Source: Pseudomonadota bacterium (GTDB lineage: Bacteria; Pseudomonadota; Gammaproteobacteria; Acidiferrobacterales; Acidiferrobacteraceae). From it: 7,676 nt of DNA. Below, one piece after another: positions 1-5,836 of the stretch. Position 1 is the stretch's first letter, and each line of letters begins with the position of its first letter. Both the position numbers and the translations under genes were made by a program. The stretch is from positions 1 through 7,676 of the forward strand of contig JAJZZU010000111.1 in the NCBI GenBank assembly GCA_021797365.1, in the 5' to 3' direction. The notes under the pieces are model-generated. The model was not told where the DNA came from. It saw only the letters and a list, made by a program, of their open reading frames with translations, and did no database searches.

Positions 1-499
1 ACGCCACATGCGCCGCGTCGGGACCGATCATGAGAGTGTACCGGTCGCCGGTACGGGAAAGAAGCGCGGCCGATTGCCCCGCCATGCCCAGGTGTGTGAC
101 CGTGCTTGTGAGCTCTATGCGCTTCCCACTGTTGAATCCGCTCAGGACAAACAAGGCGGCGTCATCGAAGGCCGCGGGTTGGGGGGTCGTGACCGGCGCC
201 ATGTCGTGATCCTGATAAAGGAGGGTATATTTGCCGATCACGATCTCATCGCCGGGCTTCAGGTGGTGTTTGCGGGTCCGGCGGTTGTTGATGTAGGTCC
301 CATTGGTGCTGTCCAGGTCCTTCAGAAAGGAATCCTGACCGACGGTGAATATGCTCGCGTGATCGGCGCTGACCGCAGCGTCTTCCAGAACCAGCGCATG
401 GCTTGGGCGGCGACCTATGGACAGGTCGCCCTGGGGGAGTTGCACTTGCCGTATGACCGCGTGTTTTAGCTTCACAATGATACTCGGCATGGTGTCCAT
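1..499 (-). CDS. FHA-domain protein, 3' end beyond the window
   Basis: Probable phosphothreonine-binding adaptor; its partner is unknown. Reading leftward from 499 gives 166 codons with no stop before the window edge, so the C terminus is missing. Residues about 7-95 form a complete forkhead-associated domain: IGR (Gly29-Arg30), SADH (Ser44, His47) and DSTNGT (Asn66-Gly67), the conserved phosphopeptide-binding positions, then a GD..VIGKY strand. A Pro/Ala-containing linker at about 101-114 leads to a second FHA-like half beginning FVLSGFNSGKRIEL. That half has LGMAG where LGR would be expected, so it is probably a degenerate FHA repeat, an arrangement I recall from other proteobacterial FHA proteins. 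ATG 499 is preferred over in-frame ATG 490 because AGGAG (511-515) lies 11 nt upstream of 499 but 20 nt upstream of 490. No signal peptide or membrane segment is seen. The gene follows dapE in the same direction but probably has its own promoter. Family assignment is firm; cellular role is not. Confidence 0.85.
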   Translation of the reverse strand, partial: MDTMPSIIVKLKHAVIRQVQLPQGDLSIGRRPSHALVLEDAAVSADHASIFTVGQDSFLKDLDSTNGTYINNRRTRKHHLKPGDEIVIGKYTLLYQDHDMAPVTTPQPAAFDDAALFVLSGFNSGKRIELTSTVTHLGMAGQSAALLSRTGDRYTLMIGPDAAHVA

Positions 500-510
500 A
501 ACAGTGGTGG

Positions 511-529
511 CTCCTGGGTGGTCATTATA
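511..529 (-). promoter_or_regulatory. Possible promoter -10 box and RBS of the FHA gene
   Basis: On the minus strand, 529-524 reads TATAAT, a perfect -10 hexamer, in the 46-nt gap between dapE and the FHA gene. It is followed by AGGAG at 515-511, 11 nt before ATG 499. No good -35 hexamer lies at 16-18 bp spacing; the candidates there match TTGACA at only one or two positions. Transcription would start near 518, leaving a leader of about 18 nt that still includes the Shine-Dalgarno. The AT-rich hexamer stands out in GC-rich surroundings, but without a -35 this remains a suggestion. Read-through from dapE is equally possible. Confidence 0.35.
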
Positions 530-545
530 GACGATGCCGTGCCCC

Positions 546-1676
546 TTAAAGCGCCCAGATCCGCTCCAGCGTTCCCTGATAGATCCGGGTCAGGCGCACG
601 AGATCGTCCACGGAAACCGCTTCGTTCACTTTATGAATAGAGCCGTTGAGCGGCCCGAATTCAAGAACTTGGGCACCAAAGGGCGCAACGAACCGACCAT
701 CGGACGTCCCTCCGCTCGTCGAGTATTGCGGTTCCCGGCCGGTCTCGGCCTGGATGCTCGCGGCCAGCGCCGCCCTGAGTGGACCATCATGGCTCAAAAA
801 CGGTTCCCCGGAGAGCCGCCAATGAAGGGTGTAGCGGAGATTGTGGGCGGCGAGCACCTCTTCGATGCGCGCGCGCAGTACGGGCGCCGGTGTCGCTGGC
901 CCATAGCGCAGATTGAAGAGCGCCTGCAGCGTTCCCGGGATGACATTATCCGCGCCGGTGCCGGCGTGGATATTGGAGAACTGGAGGCGTGTCGGCGGGA
1001 AATCCGCGGACCCCTCGTCCCAGGTGATCGACACCAGCGCCTGCAAGGCCGGCGCGAAGCGTGCGATGGGGTTGTCGGCGCGTTCCGGGTAGGCCACGTG
1101 ACCCTGGACACCATGGATTATCAGATCGCCATTCAGGGACCCTCGCCGGCCGTGCTTTACGGTATCGCCGAGCGCGACCTGGCACGAGGGCTCGCCCACG
1201 AGACAGTACGTGATGGATTCGCCGCGTGCCGCCAGGGTCTTTAGGACCTGGGCGGTGCCGTCACGGGCGGGACCCTCCTCATCGGAGGTAAGCAGCAAGC
1301 CCACGGAGCCCGGGTGTCGGGGGTGGCGGCCCACAAAGCCGATCAAGGCCTGTACGAACGCCGCCACTGCGCCTTTCATGTCCGCCGCCCCACGCCCATA
1401 GAGCATGCCATCACGGATGGTCGGCACAAAAGGCGGCGTGGTCCAGTCGGCGGACGGGCCGGGCGGGACCACATCGGTGTGCCCGAGAAATACGACGAGC
1501 GGGGCGGCCGTGCCATGACGCGCCCAGAGGTTGGTGACCTCGCCGAACACCAGCGATTCCGTATGAAAGCCCGCCGCCTGCAACAATCCGGCAATATGCG
1601 CCTGACAGCCGGCGTCATCCGGCGTGACCGATGCGCGCCCGATCAGTTCCATGGCCAACGCCAGTGTCGGATCCAT
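546..1676 (-). CDS. dapE: Succinyl-diaminopimelate desuccinylase DapE
   Basis: Cytoplasmic di-zinc hydrolase of the M20 family that removes succinate from N-succinyl-L,L-DAP, giving L,L-DAP for lysine and peptidoglycan. The product is 376 aa, near the usual size of about 375. Metal-site motifs are all present: GHTD (His66, Asp68), DMKG (Asp99, bridging ligand), DEEG (Glu133 general base, Glu134), GEP (Glu162) and SIHKVNE (His348). The dimerisation-domain segment also has GH (His193) and GADN (Asn244), as in the well-studied Haemophilus enzyme. The reading frame stays open upstream to 1844, but that part lies inside dapD and does not resemble DapE. ATG 1676, beginning MDPTLALAME, aligns with the family N terminus. 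It sits 4 nt after the dapD stop with no strong Shine-Dalgarno, so translational coupling to dapD is likely. Third gene of the dapCDE operon. Confidence 0.97.
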   Translation of the reverse strand: MDPTLALAMELIGRASVTPDDAGCQAHIAGLLQAAGFHTESLVFGEVTNLWARHGTAAPLVVFLGHTDVVPPGPSADWTTPPFVPTIRDGMLYGRGAADMKGAVAAFVQALIGFVGRHPRHPGSVGLLLTSDEEGPARDGTAQVLKTLAARGESITYCLVGEPSCQVALGDTVKHGRRGSLNGDLIIHGVQGHVAYPERADNPIARFAPALQALVSITWDEGSADFPPTRLQFSNIHAGTGADNVIPGTLQALFNLRYGPATPAPVLRARIEEVLAAHNLRYTLHWRLSGEPFLSHDGPLRAALAASIQAETGREPQYSTSGGTSDGRFVAPFGAQVLEFGPLNGSIHKVNEAVSVDDLVRLTRIYQGTLERIWAL

Positions 1677-1680
1677 GGCG

Positions 1681-2499
1681 CTAGATGTCACGCAAAAGCG
1701 CGTTGATCCCGACCTTGGCGCGGGTCTTTGCGTCCACGCGCTTGACAATGACCGCGCAATAAAGGCTGTGGCTGCCATCCTTGGCCGGTAACGATCCCGA
1801 TACCACCACCGAGCCCGCCGGCACCCGCCCATACAGGATCTCACCGGTATCGCGATTCAGGATCTTCGTGCTCTGGCCGATGAAGACACCCATGGAAATG
1901 ACGCTCCCACGCTCGACAATGACGCCCTCCACGATCTCCGAGCGCGCGCCTATGAAGCAGTCGTCCTCGATGATCGTCGGCGCCGCCTGCAAGGGCTCCA
2001 GGACGCCACCTATGCCGACGCCGCCGCTCAGATGAACGTTTTTCCCGATCTGCGCGCACGAGCCGACGGTCGCCCAGGTGTCGACCATGGTGCCACTGTC
2101 GACATAGGCGCCGATATTGACATACGACGGCATGAGTACGGTCTGGGGGCCGATGTAGGCCCCGCGGCGCACGGCCGCCGGCGGCACCACGCGAAATCCC
2201 CCCTCGCGGAATCGGTGGGAATCGTAGGTCGCGAATTTCGAGGGGACCTTGTCGTAATACTGGGCCTCACCGCCCTTGACAAGCGTGTTGTCCTCGATCC
2301 GAAAAGAGAGCAGCACCGCCTTCTTGATCCATTCATGGACCTTCCAGCCGCCGTCGATCGGCTCGGCGACGCGCAGGACGCCGCGGTCGAGGTCATCAAT
2401 GACGCCCTGGATCGCGTCCTTGACCGCGGTATCGACGCTGCGTGGTGTAATCCGCGCGCGATCTTCGTAGGCGGCCTCAATGAGCGCTTGATGTGTCAT
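1681..2499 (-). CDS. dapD: Tetrahydrodipicolinate N-succinyltransferase DapD
   Basis: Transfers succinyl from succinyl-CoA to tetrahydrodipicolinate, the committing step of the succinylase DAP branch; cytoplasmic and trimeric in known family members. The product is 272 aa, against about 274 in E. coli. An N-terminal helical domain (about 1-100) is followed by a left-handed beta-helix of hexapeptide repeats (about 105-235: [40 protein letters not shown]). [11 protein letters not shown] contains Asp140 and GARSEIVEG contains Glu188, matching the catalytic Asp and Glu of mycobacterial-type structural work. The C-terminal strand region [15 protein letters not shown] is typical. The ATG at 2499 has a strong AAGGAG (2510-2505) 5 nt upstream, the best Shine-Dalgarno in this operon. 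That site lies inside the end of dapC, and the two genes overlap by 23 nt. Confidence 0.98.
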   Translation of the reverse strand: MTHQALIEAAYEDRARITPRSVDTAVKDAIQGVIDDLDRGVLRVAEPIDGGWKVHEWIKKAVLLSFRIEDNTLVKGGEAQYYDKVPSKFATYDSHRFREGGFRVVPPAAVRRGAYIGPQTVLMPSYVNIGAYVDSGTMVDTWATVGSCAQIGKNVHLSGGVGIGGVLEPLQAAPTIIEDDCFIGARSEIVEGVIVERGSVISMGVFIGQSTKILNRDTGEILYGRVPAGSVVVSGSLPAKDGSHSLYCAVIVKRVDAKTRAKVGINALLRDI

Positions 2500-3706
2500 T
2501 CTGACTCCTTGTTAATGATTCGACATAGGATCGCACGCGATGCGCGCCCTCCTGGCATTCGGCGCGCGGACCGACGAGCGCCAGACGGATGTGGCCGGCA
2601 CCCGGGTCCCGGCCGCCGCTTGGCCGCGAGAGATAGGAGCCGGGGAGCGCCAGGAGGTTCTGGGTGGCATAGAGGCCGGCCACGAAGGCCTCGTCATCGA
2701 TCGGGGTCGGCACCCAGAGATAAAACCCCCCGGCGGGGCGCGTGACCGGCAGGACGCCATCGAGGATGGCGGTGACGTCGGCGAATTTCTCGCGGTACAG
2801 CCGGCGGTTCTCGCGGACGTGGGTCTCATCGGCCAAGGCGGCGAGCGCCGCGCGCTGGGCGAGCTGTGAGGGGGCCGAACCGAAATAGGTGCGCAGCGTG
2901 AACAAGGCCTCCATGAACCCGGCATCGCCCGCCACGAAGCCAAACCGTAATCCCGGGACGTTGGAGCGTTTGGAAAGGCTGTGGACCGCCACGCAGTGCG
3001 CTAAGTCATGGACGCCGTGGGCGATCGCCGCTGCCAGCAGGCCCTCGGGCGGGTGGTCCTCGTCGGGGTAGATCTCCGAATAACATTCATCGGCGACGAT
3101 CAGGAAGTCATGGCGGTGGGCGAGTTCCAGGAGTTCGCCATATTCGCCCCGCCCCATGACCTGGCCCGTAGGGTTCCCGGGGCTGCAGGTGATGACGACC
3201 TGGGTGCGTTCGAGGATGGCGCGCGGTATGGCCTCGATATTCATGACGGTGCCGTGCGCCCCGTCGGTGTTTACGTAATAGGGTTCCGCACCGGCCAGCA
3301 GCGCCGCGCCCTCGTAGATCTGATAGAACGGGTTGGGCATGATCACCACCGGACGTTCCATGCGCCGGTCGACGCGCGCCTGCACCACCGAGTAGAGGGC
3401 CTCGCGGCTGCCCGAGGTCGGCAATACATGGCGTTCGCCGTCGACGGCCCCCGGCGGCAGCCGAAAGCGGCGCGTGAGCCACTCGGCAATGGCCGCGCGC
3501 AGGGCCTTGCTGCCTCGTGTCGACGGATAGGTCGACAGGGCATCCAGGGCGCCTGTAAGCTCCGCTATCACAACATCCGGTGTCGGGTGGCGCGGTTCAC
3601 CGATCGCCATGTTGATAGGCGGCAACGTCGCCGGCGCGAGGTCCGCGGTCAGGGCCGCGAGCCGTTGGAACGGGTAGGGGTGGAGCCGTCCGAGAGTGGG
3701 GTTCAT
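2477..3706 (-). CDS. dapC: Succinyldiaminopimelate transaminase DapC
   Basis: Fold-type I PLP aminotransferase of 409 aa that converts N-succinyl-2-amino-6-ketopimelate to N-succinyl-L,L-DAP, normally with glutamate as amino donor. Visible motifs: [12 protein letters not shown] near residue 32, [10 protein letters not shown] near 124 as in the DapC subgroup, SPGNPTG with Asn178, [10 protein letters not shown] with Asp206 (binds the PLP pyridine nitrogen), HSLSKRSN with Lys246 (Schiff base), GGFYLW near 326, and HIRLALV with Arg374 (carboxylate). The family resembles DapL and AspC-like enzymes, but adjacency to dapD and dapE points to DapC. ATG 3706 begins [16 protein letters not shown], the usual N terminus; the open frame up to 4036 is extension over the divergent gene. 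No clear Shine-Dalgarno precedes it. The last roughly 11 residues ([11 protein letters not shown]) are encoded by the dapD RBS and start region and look like an unconserved tail. Confidence 0.95.
   Translation of the reverse strand: MNPTLGRLHPYPFQRLAALTADLAPATLPPINMAIGEPRHPTPDVVIAELTGALDALSTYPSTRGSKALRAAIAEWLTRRFRLPPGAVDGERHVLPTSGSREALYSVVQARVDRRMERPVVIMPNPFYQIYEGAALLAGAEPYYVNTDGAHGTVMNIEAIPRAILERTQVVITCSPGNPTGQVMGRGEYGELLELAHRHDFLIVADECYSEIYPDEDHPPEGLLAAAIAHGVHDLAHCVAVHSLSKRSNVPGLRFGFVAGDAGFMEALFTLRTYFGSAPSQLAQRAALAALADETHVRENRRLYREKFADVTAILDGVLPVTRPAGGFYLWVPTPIDDEAFVAGLYATQNLLALPGSYLSRPSGGRDPGAGHIRLALVGPRAECQEGAHRVRSYVESLTRSQNDTSSAH
2505..2510 (-). promoter_or_regulatory. Strong ribosome binding site of dapD inside dapC
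   Basis: The minus strand reads AAGGAG followed by TCAGA and the dapD ATG at 2499. The site lies within the last codons of dapC, which run on to a TGA at 2479-2477. It fixes the dapD start, and ribosomes finishing dapC must cross the dapD initiation region. Confidence 0.8.
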
Positions 3707-3734
3707 GGGCGATGCAGGCGCATAAGATCGGTGG

Positions 3735-3763
3735 ATTATACGGGAGCGCGCGACCATGACCAA
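3735..3763 (-). promoter_or_regulatory. Predicted sigma-70-type promoter of dapC-dapD-dapE
   Basis: On the minus strand TTGGTC (3763-3758) is separated by 17 bp from a perfect TATAAT (3740-3735). A start near 3729 would give a leader of about 22 nt to the dapC ATG at 3706. The -35 matches the consensus at its first three bases only. The -35 lies within the first three codons of the divergent DMT gene and the spacer covers that gene's Shine-Dalgarno, so the two genes share a 49-bp control region. Confidence 0.55.
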
Positions 3764-4604
3764 GAAGGCATGGCCGGCGGCCGCGCTCATAGTGGGTGCC
3801 GGCTCCTGGGGCGTGATCTGGTATCCATTGCGCAGGCTGGCCCAGGACGGCCTGTCCGGGGTATGGCTTGCGCTCCTCATGTATGGCGGCGCGGCCGCCG
3901 CCAGCCTGATCTTATGCCGCGGCGGGCGCTGCGCGGGCGTCTCGCGCCGCGTGTGGCTGGCGTTGGCGGTGCTCGGCGGCATCACCAATATCGGTTTCGT
4001 GGTCGCGGTCTTACATGACAACATCCTGCGGGTCACGCTGCTCTTTTACCTCTCCCCGGTGTGGTCGGTGCTGGCCGCGCGCGTCTTCCTCAAGGAGCGC
4101 GTGTCATTGCCGGTGGTGGCGGGGATCGTTACGGCCTTGGTTGGGGTCATGATGCTGCTCTGGCGACAGGCGGCCCCAACCTTGAATGGCTTCGATGCCC
4201 TCGCGCTCGCTTCCGGGGCGGCGTTTGCCGGCGCCAACGTGATACTGCGTGCGCAGCCCGATGTGGCGCTCGCCGCCAAGCTTTTGGCCACATTCGCGGG
4301 CGTGGTCGGCGTGGGCCTCGTGGCGCTTGCCGTCACCGCGCACGGCATGCCGCATCCACCGGGGCTGGCCGTGTTGGCCGCGGTGGTGGGCGGCGGTCTC
4401 GCGATCTTTACCATCACCCTGCTCGTGCAATACGGCGTCACGGCCCTGCCGGTCCGCCAATCGTCGGTGCTGCTGCTAGTCGAGGTGGTGACCGCGGCGT
4501 TTTCGCAACACCTGCTGTTGCATGGGGTGCTCACCACGCGTGCCCTGGCCGGGGCGCTGGCGGTGGCCGCCGGGGCTACGCTGGTGGCGGCCTACGAGGG
4601 TTGA
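3756..4604 (+). CDS. EamA/DMT-family inner-membrane permease
   Basis: Probable small-molecule exporter of the drug/metabolite transporter superfamily; substrate unknown. The 282-aa product is very hydrophobic with about ten predicted helices (roughly 7-27, 34-54, 66-86, 90-111, 117-136, 146-164, 172-193, 203-227, 234-255, 261-280), arranged as two EamA repeats. The first repeat ends with the characteristic FYLSPVWSVLAARVFLKERV (residues 97-116); the second has the matching stretch LPVRQSSVLLLVEVV (231-245). ATG 3756 has GGGAG (3742-3746) 9 nt upstream. The gene diverges from dapC and converges on yggS with 11 nt between stops. Members of the superfamily export amino acids or metabolites, so a link to lysine or DAP overflow is conceivable from position, but it is inference only. 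Family sure; substrate and physiological role open. Confidence 0.9.
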   Translation: MTKKAWPAAALIVGAGSWGVIWYPLRRLAQDGLSGVWLALLMYGGAAAASLILCRGGRCAGVSRRVWLALAVLGGITNIGFVVAVLHDNILRVTLLFYLSPVWSVLAARVFLKERVSLPVVAGIVTALVGVMMLLWRQAAPTLNGFDALALASGAAFAGANVILRAQPDVALAAKLLATFAGVVGVGLVALAVTAHGMPHPPGLAVLAAVVGGGLAIFTITLLVQYGVTALPVRQSSVLLLVEVVTAAFSQHLLLHGVLTTRALAGALAVAAGATLVAAYEG

Positions 4605-4615
4605 GGCGCCGGGAT

Positions 4616-5317
4616 TTATCCGCTCTCGCGCGCCCCGAACAAGGCGCGGCCGATACGCACCATGGTGGCCCCTTCGGCGATCGCCCAGTGATAGTCATCG
4701 CTCATGCCCATCGACAATTCCTGGAAGTCTGTCAGACCGAAGGCCCGGCGACAGTCGGCGGCGAGCTCGCGTAGGCGCGCGAAGGTGGCGCGCGCGGCGC
4801 CCTCGGGGGCGCCATGGGCGGCCATGGTCATGAGTCCGGAGAGCGTAAGACCGGGCCAGGCGCGCGCGCTATAGGCCTCGAGAAAGGCCGGCAGGGCCGC
4901 GGTCGAAAGCCCATGTTTGCGTGGGTCTGAGGTCACATTGACCTCGACTAGGACACGCAGTTGGGTGTCGGCGGCTTCGGCGTGACGTGACAGGGCCAAG
5001 GCCGCGTCGAGCCCCTCGAGTGAGTGCAACCAACGAAAGTGGCGGGCGATGAGGCGTGCCTTATTGCGCTGTACGGGTCCGAGGAAGTGCCATTCGAGGG
5101 CCGCGTCGGGCATGGCGGCGATCTTGGCTGCGCCCTCCTGGGCGCGGCTTTCACCGAAATGCCGTTGTCCGCAGGCCGCAAGCTGCGCCACCGCCTCGGC
5201 GGTGTGGGTCTTGGAGACCGCCACGAGACGCACGGCGCTGGCCGGCCGGCCACTTGCGTGCGCGGCGTGCGCGATGCGCGCCATGATGTGCGCGTAGCGT
5301 TCACACAAGTCACTCAT
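4616..5317 (-). CDS. yggS: YggS/PLPBP pyridoxal phosphate homeostasis protein
   Basis: Cytoplasmic PLP-binding protein without known catalysis that buffers vitamin B6; loss in other bacteria disturbs amino-acid and keto-acid pools. The product is 233 aa, against 234 in E. coli, and forms a single alanine-racemase-like TIM barrel. VAVSKTH contains Lys36, the same residue number as the PLP lysine of E. coli YggS. Other signatures are FGESRAQEG (54-62), LEWHFLGPVQRNKARLI (74-90), VEVNVTSDPRKHG (124-136), LSGLMTMAA (159-167), and the phosphate-binding end LSMGMSDDYHWAI with STMVRIG-like ATMVRIGRALFGAR (217-230). ATG 5317 (MSDLCERY) gives the normal family length; ATG 5323, two codons upstream, is also possible. 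Neither has a Shine-Dalgarno, and a -10-like box lies so close that the message may be leaderless. The open frame to 5494 is unsupported. In many Proteobacteria yggS neighbours proC or pilT; here neither is next to it. Confidence 0.96.
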   Translation of the reverse strand: MSDLCERYAHIMARIAHAAHASGRPASAVRLVAVSKTHTAEAVAQLAACGQRHFGESRAQEGAAKIAAMPDAALEWHFLGPVQRNKARLIARHFRWLHSLEGLDAALALSRHAEAADTQLRVLVEVNVTSDPRKHGLSTAALPAFLEAYSARAWPGLTLSGLMTMAAHGAPEGAARATFARLRELAADCRRAFGLTDFQELSMGMSDDYHWAIAEGATMVRIGRALFGARESG

Positions 5318-5324
5318 GGGCATG

Positions 5325-5352
5325 AGTGTAGCGGGCCTCAGCGCATATCCAA
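5325..5352 (-). promoter_or_regulatory. Possible yggS promoter
   Basis: Minus-strand TTGGAT (5352-5347), a 16-bp spacer and TACACT (5330-5325). Initiation about seven bases downstream falls at 5318-5317, on the A of the preferred yggS ATG. Both hexamers are imperfect (3/6 and 4/6 matches), so this is tentative. Confidence 0.35.
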
Positions 5353-5374
5353 AGCCGTGCCGCTCTGGCATACT
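5346..5374 (+). promoter_or_regulatory. Possible promoter of the dciA-like/lolC/lolD unit
   Basis: Plus-strand CATACT (5369-5374) matches TATAAT at four of six bases and is preceded by TGG (5366-5368), fitting an extended -10 (TGn). A weak -35 TATCCA lies at 5346-5351 with 17-bp spacing. The predicted start is 5381, the first base of the downstream ATG. It overlaps the divergent yggS promoter candidate. Confidence 0.3.
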
Positions 5375-5380
5375 GCCGGC

Positions 5381-5836
5381 ATGCAAGCTATCGCCCGCTT
5401 TCTCGACCGTTCGCTGCCCAGACCGCCTGCAGATCTCATACAAGGACCGGCCCTGGAGGCGCTGTGGGCACGTTGCAGGCCGGAGGGCCTGCATGCCGTG
5501 GAGGCGCTTTTTTATTGTCGCGGACGGCTATTTGTGGTGGCGCCGGGTTCGGCGTCGGCCGCACGGCTGCGTCAGGAGACGCCGGATCTTTTGGCGCGCC
5601 TGCGCGCCGAGGTGGGTCTGGGCGCCATTCGCGAGATCGTGGTCCGGCGTGTCGGGTGGGAGGGGGCGCGAAGTCGTAGTCGGGGAGGCGAAGGCAGGCC
5701 CGTGCGCTCGGCGATCGGCTCGCGTTGCTTTGAATCACTGGCCGAGACCGTCTGCGATGCCTCCCTGAAGGCAAGCCTCACGCGGCTCGCCTCGGCCCTT
5801 GCGTCCGGCAGCACCGAGGATACAGGGCGCGCATGA
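5381..5836 (+). CDS. DUF721/DciA-like small protein
   Basis: Small cytoplasmic protein of 151 aa resembling DUF721 (DciA) proteins; true DciA helps load the replicative helicase DnaB. The match is by pattern: an N-terminal helix MQAIARFLDRSL, a Leu-rich helix ALEALWARCRPEGL (24-37), strands around FYCRGRLFVVAPG (44-56), then helix AARLRQETPDLLARLRAEVG (60-79) and the closing strand IREIVVRRV (83-91). In members I recall, an aromatic residue, usually Trp, precedes the RLRQ helix; here it is Ser59. A basic, Gly/Ser/Arg-rich spacer (about 95-110) leads to a C-terminal helix pair, SLAETVCDASLKASLTRLASAL. ATG 5381 has no Shine-Dalgarno, and the frame is open upstream to 5024 only as antisense to yggS. 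Its stop overlaps the lolC start (ATGA, 5833-5836), so the two are translationally coupled. DciA function is not assured. Confidence 0.65.
   Translation: MQAIARFLDRSLPRPPADLIQGPALEALWARCRPEGLHAVEALFYCRGRLFVVAPGSASAARLRQETPDLLARLRAEVGLGAIREIVVRRVGWEGARSRSRGGEGRPVRSAIGSRCFESLAETVCDASLKASLTRLASALASGSTEDTGRA

Noticed and set aside
534..1244. 236-codon open frame on the + strand opposite dapE
   Set aside because: It lies wholly antisense to a DapE with all metal ligands, its product is Arg/Gly-rich with no recognisable fold, and long antisense frames are expected in GC-rich DNA.
1677..1844. N-terminal extension of dapE by 56 codons
   Set aside because: The extension overlaps dapD, is Arg/Ser-rich and unlike DapE; starting at 1676 gives the normal 376 aa.
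3008..4018. 336-codon open frame on the + strand, mostly opposite dapC and running into the permease gene
   Set aside because: It crosses two well-supported genes in the wrong frame and is rich in Arg/Gly with no domain pattern.
3707..4036. N-terminal extension of dapC by 110 codons
   Set aside because: It would run through the divergent promoter and permease gene; the conserved transaminase begins at [16 protein letters not shown].
5024..5380. Upstream extension of the DciA-like gene
   Set aside because: The added residues are antisense to conserved YggS sequence, and the DUF721-like pattern starts at MQAIARFLDR.
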